Part shown: one piece after another, positions 8,168 through 17,249 of the stretch
How the letters are laid out: each line of letters starts with the position of its first letter
How positions within the stretch are numbered: position 1 is the stretch's first letter
Source: Gemmatimonadota bacterium
GTDB taxonomy: Bacteria > Gemmatimonadota > Gemmatimonadetes > Longimicrobiales > Gaopeijiaceae
Direction: 5' to 3'
Assembly (NCBI GenBank): GCA_022827345.1
Contig: JAJDTB010000017.1
Coordinates: forward strand, 1 to 64,000
Length of the DNA stretch: 64,000 nt
The notes under the pieces: model-generated
What the model saw: only the letters and a program-made list of their open reading frames with translations
Told to the model about the DNA's origin: nothing
The model's database searches: none
Position numbers and translations under genes: made by a program

Positions 8168-8275
8168 CTTTCAATCATCTTTTTCAATCCTGAGCCTGGA
8201 CGATTTCCGGGAGCCACGCGGCCGGCCGAGGATACCAGCCGCGGGCCACCCCCAACCTAGAGCGAATTCACGGAA

Positions 8276-8977
8276 TTGCACGAGCAAGCCTTCGACTTCG
8301 ACGGCGACTACGGGGAGGGTTACGAAGCCCTCGCCCGGCGCGTGATCCCCGGTTACGCCACGCTGTTCCCCATGATCGGCGCGCTTATCGACCCCGACCT
8401 GCCGCCGCGGGCCCGCGTGCTCGTTGTCGGGTGCGGCACCGGGATCGAACTCGTCACCTTCAAGCGCATCCGTCCCGATCTCCGGCTGCACGGCGTCGAT
8501 CCCGCCGGCCAGATGCTGGAGCTGGCCACGCGCAGGGTGGCCGACGCGGGCCTCTCGGACGGCATCACCTGCCAGCACGGATACGCCTCCGACGTGCCGC
8601 TCTCGCCGCGCTTCGACGCGGCCACCCTCATCAACGTCCTGCACTTCGTCCCCGACGACGGCGGCAAGGCCGAGCTCATGGCCGACATCGCCGCGCGGCT
8701 CAGGCCCGGCGGCGTCTTCGTCTTCTTCGACCTGCACGGCAATCCCGGCTCGGAGGAACACGAGCGCTACATGCCGGCCTGGCGGCGCTACTGGAAGATC
8801 CGGGGCATGACCGAGGCGGAAAGGTCCGAGTTCGCCGAGCGTATTCGACACGGGATTCACTTCGCCCCCCCCGAGCGGGTCGTGGAGCTGGCTCGCGACG
8901 CCGGCTTCACCCGGCCGCGGCGGTTCTTCCAGAGCCTGTTGTACGGGGGCTGGACCTTTCGGCGGGCTGGCGGGTGA
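8276..8977 (+). CDS. Class I SAM-dependent methyltransferase
   Basis: 233 residues. Rossmann-type SAM-binding motif I is VLVVGCGTGIELV (~48-60), motif II acidic end is LHGVDPAGQMLELA, and motif IV-like is FDAATLINVLHFV (~120-132). The substrate is unknown; the C-terminal part (FFQSLLYGGWTFRRAGG) is not diagnostic. The only usable start in this frame is TTG at 8276, since a stop lies 18 nt upstream and no ATG or GTG occurs between; the ribosome site is weak. Divergent from the M20 hydrolase. Confidence 0.8.
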   Translation: MHEQAFDFDGDYGEGYEALARRVIPGYATLFPMIGALIDPDLPPRARVLVVGCGTGIELVTFKRIRPDLRLHGVDPAGQMLELATRRVADAGLSDGITCQHGYASDVPLSPRFDAATLINVLHFVPDDGGKAELMADIAARLRPGGVFVFFDLHGNPGSEEHERYMPAWRRYWKIRGMTEAERSEFAERIRHGIHFAPPERVVELARDAGFTRPRRFFQSLLYGGWTFRRAGG

Positions 8978-9028
8978 GTTATCCGTAACCGAAACGTCCA
9001 CGCGACAGCCGAGGGGGTGCGGGGGTCG

Positions 9029-10846
9029 ATGAAGATCTCGCAGGGCACGCTGATGACCGCGATGGCGCTCGCCCTTGCGGCCGCCTGCGCCGACCTGGCC
9101 CTCGAGCCCAACCAGATCCCGCATTCGATTGCGATCTCCCCCGAGGACGCGCGTGTGAAGGTCGGGGATGCGGGGGAGTTCACCGTCACGGTCTTCGACG
9201 AGGACGGGCAGGTCATTCCGGGGCCGCCGTCGTGGGCGCCGGCCGATTGGGAAGTCGCCGACCCGTCGATGGTCGAGTTCAGCCCGGGCGGCGCCTTCAC
9301 GGCGCTGGACAACGGCGAGGCGAGGATCGGCGCCCGCTCGGCGGGGCTGCTCGCGCGCACCACGCTCCTGATCAGCCCGGGCAGCGTGCGGCTGACCGCG
9401 CCCGCCATCTACCTCAACCAGGTGGCCCAGCGCCTCGATGGCACCGTCCCGCTGATCGCCGGGCGCGACGCACTCCTGCGGGTGTTCGTTACGGGCGACG
9501 AAGTCAGCTACTACGAACCCCGGGCCTACGCCGATTTCCTGCGCGATGGAGAGGTGATCCACACGGCCGCCATGGGTCCGCCCCATGTGATTCCCGACGC
9601 GGTGACCGAGAAGTGGCGCCTGCAGTCGTTCAACGCCGAGATCCCCGGTGAGGTGATCCAGCCGGGGGTCGAGCTGTTCGTCGAAATGGATCCCGACGGG
9701 GTGGTGCCCCTGAAGCCCGGCAGCCAGCCCAGGATTCCCGCGGAGGGCGCGCTCGAGCTCGACGTGATCGAGCTTCCCGTTCACTTCCAGACGCTGGTGC
9801 CCGTGATCGGCGAGACCGATCCCCGCGAACAGATCCGCATCTGGGCCCAGGACCTGACCCCGGAACACGAGTGGCTCCAGTTTGCCCGCAGCGTGCTCCC
9901 GATCGGAGACATGCACCTCACAGTGCACGATCCCTTCTACACCTCGGTCGACATGGGCACCTTCGAGGGCTGGCTGCAGCTCCTGAGCGACATCAGGACG
10001 CTGCGGGCGATGGAGAACGGCAGAGGCTACTACTACGGCGCCTTCCACCGTGCCAACCTCACCGGGATCGTCGGGCTGGGGTACATCGGCCAGCCCGTCG
10101 GCATAGGGCTGAGCCAGGACGAGACATTCGCCCACGAAGTGGGGCACAACATGAGCCTCCGTCATGCCCCCTGCGGCGGCGCGGGAGGACCGGACCCGAG
10201 ATTCCCTTACAAGGACGGCAGCGCCGGGGTTTGGGGATACAACCCGGCGTCGGGCGGAATCATCGATCCGGATCAGTACAAGGATCTGATGGGGTATTGC
10301 AGTCCGAGCTGGGTCAGCGACTACAGCTTCACGAAGGCGCTCGACTACCGGATTCGGACCGAGATCGGGCGGGGCGGAGCGGACCCGGCGGATGAGCGGC
10401 CTGCCGAGCAGACGCTCCTGCTGCGCGGAAGGGCGGTCAACGGGTCGCTGATGCTCGAGCCCGCCTTCCTGGTCGAGACGCGGCCCGTCCTGCCGGAGGG
10501 GGACGGCGTGTATCGTCTGGAGGGGTTCGGTTCCGGCGGTCGGGTCCTGTTCTCATTCGACTTCACCCCGACTCCGCTGGAGTTCGGCGGCGGGGACTTC
10601 CTCTTCGCCGTGCCCTATGACGCGGGGTCGGACGGTGCGCTGGAGCGGGTGGTCGTGTCGGGACCCGAGGGCGAGTTCACGCTGGGGCCGTCCAGCACCA
10701 GCCCGATGGCGATCATCGTCAACCGTGACAACAGTCAGGTGCGCGCCATTCTGCGGGACTGGAACGGCGGCCTCGGTCGGGTGGATGGGAACACGGAGAT
10801 CCTGGTCAGCGACGGGTTGCCGGGGTTCAGCCCCCCGGCCCCGTGA
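9029..10846 (+). CDS. Lipoprotein metzincin-type metallopeptidase with Ig-like domain
   Basis: 605 residues from ATG 9029 (GTG 9017 is possible). The N-terminus MKISQGTLMTAMALALAAAC resembles a lipoprotein signal, though AAAC is a weak lipobox. Residues ~35-120 look like a bacterial Ig-like domain (SIAISPEDARVKVGDAGEFT). The catalytic zinc site is HEVGHNMSLRH (369-379), the HExxHxxxxxH pattern of metzincins, followed by a Met-turn candidate in DLMGYCSPSWVSDYS. Probably cleaves extracellular protein or peptide. Its last 20 nt overlap the end of the S9 peptidase gene on the other strand. Confidence 0.8.
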   Translation: MKISQGTLMTAMALALAAACADLALEPNQIPHSIAISPEDARVKVGDAGEFTVTVFDEDGQVIPGPPSWAPADWEVADPSMVEFSPGGAFTALDNGEARIGARSAGLLARTTLLISPGSVRLTAPAIYLNQVAQRLDGTVPLIAGRDALLRVFVTGDEVSYYEPRAYADFLRDGEVIHTAAMGPPHVIPDAVTEKWRLQSFNAEIPGEVIQPGVELFVEMDPDGVVPLKPGSQPRIPAEGALELDVIELPVHFQTLVPVIGETDPREQIRIWAQDLTPEHEWLQFARSVLPIGDMHLTVHDPFYTSVDMGTFEGWLQLLSDIRTLRAMENGRGYYYGAFHRANLTGIVGLGYIGQPVGIGLSQDETFAHEVGHNMSLRHAPCGGAGGPDPRFPYKDGSAGVWGYNPASGGIIDPDQYKDLMGYCSPSWVSDYSFTKALDYRIRTEIGRGGADPADERPAEQTLLLRGRAVNGSLMLEPAFLVETRPVLPEGDGVYRLEGFGSGGRVLFSFDFTPTPLEFGGGDFLFAVPYDAGSDGALERVVVSGPEGEFTLGPSSTSPMAIIVNRDNSQVRAILRDWNGGLGRVDGNTEILVSDGLPGFSPPAP

Positions 10847-13208
10847 TCCTGTACTGGTCCGGCGGGATCTCGCCCCGCAGGTGCTCGATGAAGTAGTCCC
10901 AAGTCCGGCGCACGACGTAGGGCTCGCTCGAGTATCCGTGGTTCCGGTTCGGCAGCACGAACATGTCGAAGTCCTTGTTGTGGCGGATGAGCTCGTCGAT
11001 CACCCGGATCGTCATGTTGGGATGCACGTTGTCGTCCAGCGTGCCGTAGTGCAGCAGGAGCTTGCCCTTGAGGTTCGCGGCGATGTTCTGGTTGGCCTGG
11101 CTGTCGAAGCTGTCGGTGCCGTCGGGGTTCTCGACGAGCAGGCCCTGGTATTTCTCGCCCCAGGGGAAGTGGTAGCCGCGGTTGTCGTGGTTGCCGGCGC
11201 CCGAGACCGCAACCTTGAAGAAGTCGGGCCAGCGCAGGATTGCGTCGGTCGACGAGAAGCCGCCGCCCGAGTGGCCGAAGATGCCCACGCGGTCGAGGTC
11301 CATCTGGGGATGGCGCCCCGCCAGTTCCTTGAGCGCAGAGATGTGATCGGGGATGCCGTTGTCGCCCATGTTGCCGTAATAGGCGTCGTGGAAGGCCTTG
11401 GAGCGCAGCGGCGTGCCGAAGGCGTCGACGGCGAAGACGATGAAGCCGAGTTCGGCGAGGGCGCGGCCGTTGCCGCGGCCGGGGGCGGAGAAGTCGTAGC
11501 GGGTGACGGCGCCGACCTGCGGGCCCGGGTAGATGTAGTCGACGACGGGATAGCTCTGCTCGGGGTCGAAGTCGGAGGGGAACCAGAGGAGGCCGTAGAC
11601 GTTGGTGGTGCCGTCGCGCCCCTTGGCCTCGAAGGGGACGGGCGGGATCCAGCCGGCTTCCTCGAGCCGGGAGATGTCGGCGGTCTCGATGGTCTGCACG
11701 ACGCGGCCGTCGCGGCCGCGCACGACGGCTGTGGGCGCCATCTCGGGGGTCGAGTACTGGTCCACGAAGTACTGGCCGGACGGGGTGGGAGTGATCTGGT
11801 GGACGGCGTCCTCCGAGCTCAGGAGCTGCAGGCCGGAGCCGTCCAGCCCGACGCGGTAGAGGTGGAGGTGGTACGGGTGCCGTCCCTCCTCCCGGCCTAC
11901 CGCCGTGAAGTGGACGCTGCGGGAGGCCTCGTCCACCTGCAGGAGCTGCGCGACCAGCCAGGGGCCGGACGTGACCTGGTTCTTCAGGTTGCCGTCGCCG
12001 TCGTAGAGGTAGAGGTGCCCGAAACCGTCCCGCTCGGACCACCAGAGGAACTCGGAGCCGTTGCCGAGCACCTGCCAGGCGGGCGGGAACGAGGTGAAGT
12101 TGTTGAGTTCGACATAGGTCGGCCCGGTCTCTTCCAGGAGCTCGGTCGCGCTGCCGGTGGCGGCGTCCACGCGGTAGAGCCTGTAGCTCTTGAAGTCGCG
12201 GCTCCGGTGGGTGTAGAAGATCTGGCTGCCGTCTGCGGTCCACTGGACGTCCACGTAGCTGGTGTCGCCGCGTGAGAAGTTGCCCGGCTGGGGCTCGATG
12301 TCGGCGCGGACCGAGGTGCCGGCATCGACGTCGATGATCCACAGCTCCGAGGTGGGGACGATCGAGTCGCCCGGGAGCGCATACGCCCACGAGTGGAGGA
12401 CCGGGCGCCCGTCGGCGGCTTCGAGGAGGTGGAAGCGCTCGACCTCGCGCTCGTCGTAGCGGTGGGTGGCGATGCGGCGCGAGTCCGGCGACCACTGCAT
12501 GACCGGCGAGCGCTCGCGGCCGGCGCGCCGGCTGGTGATCTCCTGGCAGCACCCTTCCGGGATCGCGCCGTAACCGAAATCGGTCTCGCCGTCGCGGGTG
12601 AGCTGGGTCTCCGCGCCGCTCGCGGCGTCGCGCACCCACAGGTTCTCGTCGCGGGCGAAGGCGATCCAGCGGCCGTCGGGGGACGGGCGGTCGGCGTCGG
12701 AGGGGGCCGTGGCGGTGGTCGGTCCGGCGCAGGTATAGGCGCCGATGTCGCAGGTCCATTGCACGGAGTCGGCGACCTGGAAGCGGATGGCGCCCGTGCC
12801 GTTCACGAAGTCGAAGGCCTCGAAGGGGAGGTCGCGGCCCTCGTAGGCGGTGTCGGCGGCCAGGGAGAGGGCAGCGGCGAGGCGCGCGTGGTCGAAGGCG
12901 GGGCGGCGGGTGGAGGCGGCCGGGTCGACGACGACGAATTCGTGGCCGGACCCGGTGCGGCTGCGGAACCAGAAGCGGTCGCCATCGAAGAACTCGGGGA
13001 CGACCTGGTCGCCCGAAATCAACCTGGCCGCGTTCCAGGGGAGGAACTGCTCGGCGCGGGCGTAGTCGCTCTCCGCGACCTGCTGGGCGGCGGCCGCGCG
13101 GGTCACCGGGCCGGGCGGGAACGCGGCGGGGGCCGGGAGGTGGGAGGCCGCGGCGAGCAGGGCCAGGGCGGCTGCGGTGCGTGCTGGCGAGCGAAGCAGT
13201 GTCGGCAT
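10827..13208 (-). CDS. S9 family (DPP IV-like) serine peptidase, secreted
   Basis: 793 residues from ATG 13208, chosen because it starts a signal peptide (MPTLLRSPARTAAALALLAA). An N-terminal beta-propeller (~100-500; strands such as SPDGRWIAFARDENLWV and WSPDSRRIATHRYDE) is followed by an alpha/beta-hydrolase with nucleophile GHSGGG (Ser647), acid GTLDDNVH and histidine NRNHGY. Family enzymes remove N-terminal dipeptides, often Xaa-Pro. The nucleophile elbow has Gly where most relatives have Trp/Tyr (GWSYGG). Divergent from the amidohydrolase gene, convergent with the metzincin gene. Confidence 0.87.
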   Translation of the reverse strand: MPTLLRSPARTAAALALLAAASHLPAPAAFPPGPVTRAAAAQQVAESDYARAEQFLPWNAARLISGDQVVPEFFDGDRFWFRSRTGSGHEFVVVDPAASTRRPAFDHARLAAALSLAADTAYEGRDLPFEAFDFVNGTGAIRFQVADSVQWTCDIGAYTCAGPTTATAPSDADRPSPDGRWIAFARDENLWVRDAASGAETQLTRDGETDFGYGAIPEGCCQEITSRRAGRERSPVMQWSPDSRRIATHRYDEREVERFHLLEAADGRPVLHSWAYALPGDSIVPTSELWIIDVDAGTSVRADIEPQPGNFSRGDTSYVDVQWTADGSQIFYTHRSRDFKSYRLYRVDAATGSATELLEETGPTYVELNNFTSFPPAWQVLGNGSEFLWWSERDGFGHLYLYDGDGNLKNQVTSGPWLVAQLLQVDEASRSVHFTAVGREEGRHPYHLHLYRVGLDGSGLQLLSSEDAVHQITPTPSGQYFVDQYSTPEMAPTAVVRGRDGRVVQTIETADISRLEEAGWIPPVPFEAKGRDGTTNVYGLLWFPSDFDPEQSYPVVDYIYPGPQVGAVTRYDFSAPGRGNGRALAELGFIVFAVDAFGTPLRSKAFHDAYYGNMGDNGIPDHISALKELAGRHPQMDLDRVGIFGHSGGGFSSTDAILRWPDFFKVAVSGAGNHDNRGYHFPWGEKYQGLLVENPDGTDSFDSQANQNIAANLKGKLLLHYGTLDDNVHPNMTIRVIDELIRHNKDFDMFVLPNRNHGYSSEPYVVRRTWDYFIEHLRGEIPPDQYRITGPGG

Positions 13209-13374
13209 GGAGACCTCGGGATTGGCTGTGGCAGTGTGGCTGGCGGCGGTGCTTGGGGTGGAAGACCACTCGCGCCGCCCATATACTGGCCCTGTGCGGG
13301 GCCCGCAGCCAGACCCGTCCCGGCGCCGCTGCCGGCCCGCCGCCACGTACCCCTTGATCTGCGAGGCCTTGGTC

Positions 13375-14661
13375 ATGTCCCGATTCAGCAACGCTTCACT
13401 CGCTGCGGCGGGTTGCGCAGCCATTCTCACCGTGTCCGTCCTGCTCGGAGCGTGCGCTCCCGGGGCCGATGCGCCCGGGTCCACGGCCGTCGCCTACGAG
13501 GGCGCGCGGGTGATCGTGGGCGACGGAAGCGTGATCGAGGACGCGGTCTTCGTCGTGGACGGGGGCCGGATCGCCGCGGTCGGCGCGGCGGGCGATATCG
13601 AGGTTCCCGGGGGCGCCGCTCGCATGGACCTGGCCGGCAAGACGGTGATGCCCGCCGTCGTGAACGCGCACCTCCACCTGGTCCCGGAGCGGGACGCGCG
13701 GACCGAACAGCTGCAGCACATGGCGTACTACGGACAGTCCCTGGTGCTGAGCCTCGGGCTCGACGAAGGAGACGCGCCCTTCGAGATGCGCGACGAGGTC
13801 GTGCCGGACGGTGCGCGGTCGCAGATAGCGGGCCGCGGGATCACGTCGCCCGAGCCCGGCCGCAGCGAGGTGCCGCACTGGGTGACGACCGAGGAGGAGG
13901 CGCGCGCGGCGGTGCAGGAGCTGGCCGCCCAGCAGGTCGACATCGTCAAGATCTGGGTGGACGACCGTGGCGGGCAGTACGAGCGGCTGTCGCCCGAGCT
14001 CTACGGCGCCGTCATCGACGAGGCGCACGCCAACGGGCTGCGCGTGGCCGCCCACGTCTTCCGCCTCGAGGACGCCAAGGGGCTGCTCCGGGCCGGTGTC
14101 GACGCCTTCGCCCACGGGATCCGCGACATGGACATCGACGACGAGCTGGTCAAATTGTGGCACGAGCGTCCTGATGTCGTGCTCATCCCGAACCTGCCCG
14201 GCCCCGGCGTGGCCGAGGACTTCGGATGGCTCTCCGGCACCGTGTCCGCGGACCGGATCGCCGAGATGAACGCCGGCTCCACCGACCGCCCCGAGGCGCA
14301 GGAGTTCTTCGGCATCCAGGCGCGCAACATGGTCCGCCTGAGCGAAGAGGGCTTCACGATCTCATTCGGGACCGACGGCGGCTCGCCGTGGGCAGTGCAC
14401 CAGGAGCTGGCTGACATGGTGCGCGCGGGGATGTCGCCCGGGGACGTGATCGTCGCGGCCACCGGGACTTCGGCGGAGTTCATGGGCGCCGACGACCTGG
14501 GCACGATCGAGGCGGGCAAGAGCGCCGACTTCATCGTGCTGGACGCGAACCCGCTCGACGACATCACCAACACGCGGGCGATCAGCGCGGTGTACCTGCG
14601 CGGCGCGGCCGTGGATCGCGATGGATTCGGGGCGCGGCTGCTGGGGGCCGCGGGTCAGTAG
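13375..14661 (+). CDS. Amidohydrolase-family lipoprotein
   Basis: 428 residues. Start ATG 13375 gives a lipoprotein signal ending LLGAC (Cys27); a longer frame from 13177 runs antisense to the S9 gene and is rejected. TIM-barrel amidohydrolase motifs: NAHLHL (HxH, ~102-106), DIVKIWVDD with the probable carboxylated Lys, AAHVFR and AHGIRD with metal His residues, and FGTDGG with the catalytic Asp. Resembles imidazolonepropionase- and prolidase-like periplasmic amidohydrolases that often sit beside S9 peptidases. The substrate is probably a dipeptide or other amide. The next S9 gene begins 1 nt after its stop, so they form an operon. Confidence 0.85.
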   Translation: MSRFSNASLAAAGCAAILTVSVLLGACAPGADAPGSTAVAYEGARVIVGDGSVIEDAVFVVDGGRIAAVGAAGDIEVPGGAARMDLAGKTVMPAVVNAHLHLVPERDARTEQLQHMAYYGQSLVLSLGLDEGDAPFEMRDEVVPDGARSQIAGRGITSPEPGRSEVPHWVTTEEEARAAVQELAAQQVDIVKIWVDDRGGQYERLSPELYGAVIDEAHANGLRVAAHVFRLEDAKGLLRAGVDAFAHGIRDMDIDDELVKLWHERPDVVLIPNLPGPGVAEDFGWLSGTVSADRIAEMNAGSTDRPEAQEFFGIQARNMVRLSEEGFTISFGTDGGSPWAVHQELADMVRAGMSPGDVIVAATGTSAEFMGADDLGTIEAGKSADFIVLDANPLDDITNTRAISAVYLRGAAVDRDGFGARLLGAAGQ

Positions 14662-14662
14662 G

Positions 14663-17038
14663 ATGGCCGGCTCCCTCTTCACTCGCGCCGGGGCCGATTT
14701 GTCTCCGCCGCGGGCGGCGATGCAAGCCGGGGCCGCGAACGCCGCCCTGCTTTCACTCCTCCTCATCTGCGCAACCGCAACTGCCGACGCCCAGGAGTCG
14801 CTCGATCCGGAGCGGGATGCGATGTACGCCCGCTACATGGCGCTCCCGACGCTGATCAAGGGGGGCACGATCTGTGCGGATGCGGGGGCGCTCGGCGGAG
14901 CGGCGTGCTCCCTCAACTGGATGGCGGACGGGCAGAGTTTCTGGTTCGCCGAGGGACAGCCCGACCAGACCGTGATCTACCGGGCGGATCCGGCGGCCGG
15001 GACCACCGAGCCGCTCTTCGACACCGGGCGCGTGCGGGAAGCGCTCACGGCGGCGCTGGGCCACGAGCCTCCGTACGGCGGGCTGCCGTTCGACAGCTTC
15101 ACGTTTGCGGGCGAGGGCGAGCGGGTCGTGCGCTTTTCGGTCGGGGAGCGGGGCTTCGAGTTGGACCTCGAGAGCTACACGGTGACCGCCCGGGCGGCGA
15201 GTGCGGTCGAGGCAGCCCAGCGGGCGCGTCCCCGGGTCGTGCGCGAGGGGTTTACGAGCGGTGCGCCGGCGGTGATGGAGGTGCCGTCGCCGGACGGACG
15301 CTGGCTGCTGACCGAGAAGGACGACGGCCTGTGGCTGCGCGCCACCTTCGACGGACGCGAACAGGCGGTGCTGGAGGACGGCGAGGAGGACTTCGCCTGG
15401 AGCGTCGAGGGGGCGATGTGGGCACCGGACGGCGCGCGCGTCGCCGCGATGAAGGTCGACAACCGCGCGATGGAGCGGGTGCCGATCGTGCACTGGCTGA
15501 AGCAGACCGAAGAGGTGGAGTGGGCGCCGTACGCGAAGGCCGGAAATCCGCTGCCGCGGCAGGAGCTTCACATCGTGGACGTGCCCGCGCGGCGGGCGGT
15601 GGCGGTCGATGTTGGCGACGCGGAGCAGATTCTGAGCCCGGTCGGGTGGCTCCCCGACGGCTCGGAGTACCTGTTCCTGCGGATGCTGAGGACCTACCGG
15701 ACGCTGCACCTGGTCGCGGCCGATCCGGCCACCGGCGAGACGCGCGTCGTTCTGGAGGAGACGCAGCCCACCTTCATCAAGGGGATCGGGACGACGCCTT
15801 CGTGGCGGGCGCTGGCGCGGCCGCTGTCCGATGGCGAGCGCTTCCTGTGGATCAGCGAGCGCGACGGCTGGGACCATATCTACCTGTACGGCATGGACGG
15901 CCGCCTGATCCGGCGACTGACGGAGGGCGAGTGGCCGGTCACGGGGATCGTGCACGTCGACGAGGCGGCGGGGACCGTCTACTTCAACGGCCACCGCGAG
16001 GAGCGCCCGTACGACACCCACCTGTACAGCGTGCCTCTCGATGGCGGCGAGGTCCGGCGGCTCACCGAGGGGGACGGCCAGCACAGCACCGCGATCTCGC
16101 CCAACGGCGCCTACCTGGTGGACACGCATTCGAGCACGAGCCGGCCGCCCCGCACGGAGATGCGCACCACGTCCGGCGAGCTGGTGTACGTGGTGAGCGA
16201 AGCCGACGTGAGCGCGCTCGACGAACTGGGGTGGACGCCGCCCGAGGAATTCGTCGTGAAGGCGGCCGATGGAGAGACCGACCTCTACGGGCTGATCTAC
16301 AAGCCGCACGATTTCGACTCGGCCCGGAAGTACCCGGTCATCGACTACATCTACAACGGTCCCTTCATCAGCTGGGTGCCGAAGACCTTCACCGACGGGC
16401 GCGGGCTCAGCCAGGCGGCCCTGGCCCAGCTGGGGTTCGTGGTGTTCATGGTGGACGGACGCGGCACCACCGAGCGCGGCAAGGCCTTCCAGGACGTGGC
16501 GTACCGGAACTTCGGACGCAATGAGATCCCGGATCACCGCGCTGCGATGGAGAACGCGGCCGCAACGCGCCCCTGGATGGACCTGGACCGGGTCGGCATC
16601 CACGGGGGCTCGTGGGGCGGATACATGACCGTGCGCGCGCTCGTCCTCGAACCCGACTTCTACGACGTCGGCGTCGCGACCAACGGCGTCTACGACATCC
16701 ACGACCAGAACGCCTGGGCGATCGAGCCCTACATGGACCGGCCGTGGGAGAACCCCGAGGGTTACGAGTACGGGTCGAGCCTGCGCCTGGCCGAGAATCT
16801 CAAGGGACAGCTGCTGCTGATCCACGGGACCAGCGACGTAAACGCCACCTTTTCAGCCACGATGAAGCTGGTCGAGGCGCTGATCCGGGCGGGAAGGCCG
16901 CACGACCTGATCGTGGTGCCCGAGCAGCCGCACTGGTTCACGGGGCAGAGCGCGGCGTTCACTGGGGCGGCGAGCCGGCGGTATTTCCAGGAGCACCTGC
17001 TGGGGCTGACGGGGAGGGAGAGGGAGGTGATCCCGTAG
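14663..17038 (+). CDS. S9 family prolyl oligopeptidase/DPP IV-like peptidase, secreted
   Basis: 791 residues from ATG 14663, one base after the amidohydrolase stop; ATG 14720 (MQAGAANAALLSLLLICATA) would give a shorter, cleaner signal peptide. The propeller half (~90-500) includes SPDGRWLLTEKDDGLWL and WAPDGARVAAMKVD. The hydrolase half has GIHGGSWGGYM (Ser650), acid GTSDVNATF and histidine EQPHWF. Acts in the periplasm or outside on proline-containing peptides. A fragment of a second copy of this gene lies at 18959-19117, so the gene was once duplicated here. Confidence 0.88.
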   Translation: MAGSLFTRAGADLSPPRAAMQAGAANAALLSLLLICATATADAQESLDPERDAMYARYMALPTLIKGGTICADAGALGGAACSLNWMADGQSFWFAEGQPDQTVIYRADPAAGTTEPLFDTGRVREALTAALGHEPPYGGLPFDSFTFAGEGERVVRFSVGERGFELDLESYTVTARAASAVEAAQRARPRVVREGFTSGAPAVMEVPSPDGRWLLTEKDDGLWLRATFDGREQAVLEDGEEDFAWSVEGAMWAPDGARVAAMKVDNRAMERVPIVHWLKQTEEVEWAPYAKAGNPLPRQELHIVDVPARRAVAVDVGDAEQILSPVGWLPDGSEYLFLRMLRTYRTLHLVAADPATGETRVVLEETQPTFIKGIGTTPSWRALARPLSDGERFLWISERDGWDHIYLYGMDGRLIRRLTEGEWPVTGIVHVDEAAGTVYFNGHREERPYDTHLYSVPLDGGEVRRLTEGDGQHSTAISPNGAYLVDTHSSTSRPPRTEMRTTSGELVYVVSEADVSALDELGWTPPEEFVVKAADGETDLYGLIYKPHDFDSARKYPVIDYIYNGPFISWVPKTFTDGRGLSQAALAQLGFVVFMVDGRGTTERGKAFQDVAYRNFGRNEIPDHRAAMENAAATRPWMDLDRVGIHGGSWGGYMTVRALVLEPDFYDVGVATNGVYDIHDQNAWAIEPYMDRPWENPEGYEYGSSLRLAENLKGQLLLIHGTSDVNATFSATMKLVEALIRAGRPHDLIVVPEQPHWFTGQSAAFTGAASRRYFQEHLLGLTGREREVIP

Positions 17039-17157
17039 GGTCGGCGGGGCGGCAGTGAGGTTGCAGCTGAACCGTGTGAGCGATGCCGCTGTTGGGCCCT
17101 GTATTTGTTTGATTGAAAACCTGAGATTTCGATCCGAAGGTGTGCAAGACGTTGCAG

Positions 17158-17163
17158 TATAAT
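17158..17163 (+). promoter_or_regulatory. Possible -10 box upstream of the Schlafen-type gene
   Basis: TATAAT lies about 90 nt before the ATG at 17250 in an AT-rich stretch, with TTGCAG immediately before it but no convincing -35 at normal spacing. Weak evidence; recorded because perfect TATAAT is rare in this GC-rich window. Confidence 0.3.
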
Positions 17164-17170
17164 GATTTAG

Positions 17171-17192
17171 TTGCTTGACTGTTGCTTGACTG
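17171..17192 (+). repeat. Tandem 11-bp repeat; its GCTTGACTG core recurs beyond the next gene
   Basis: TTGCTTGACTG occurs twice head to tail. The 9-mer GCTTGACTG of the second copy (17184-17192) is found again at 18948-18956, just past the frameshifted ATPase gene and right before the S9 fragment. The two copies therefore bracket the 1.75-kb ATPase module. Confidence 0.5.
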
Positions 17193-17249
17193 CGGATTAG
17201 TGTTCAAGATGCCCGAGCACAATCCGCTCCGTCAGTAGAACACCCGCCC

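Noticed and set aside
8171-10165. 664-residue minus-strand open frame
   Set aside because: Covers the methyltransferase and metzincin genes on the opposite strand; composition is typical of an antisense shadow.
12393-14174. 593-residue plus-strand open frame
   Set aside because: Spans two real genes in other frames, Gly/Arg-rich without fold.
14753-16825. 690-residue minus-strand open frame
   Set aside because: Antisense to the S9 peptidase, no recognisable motifs.
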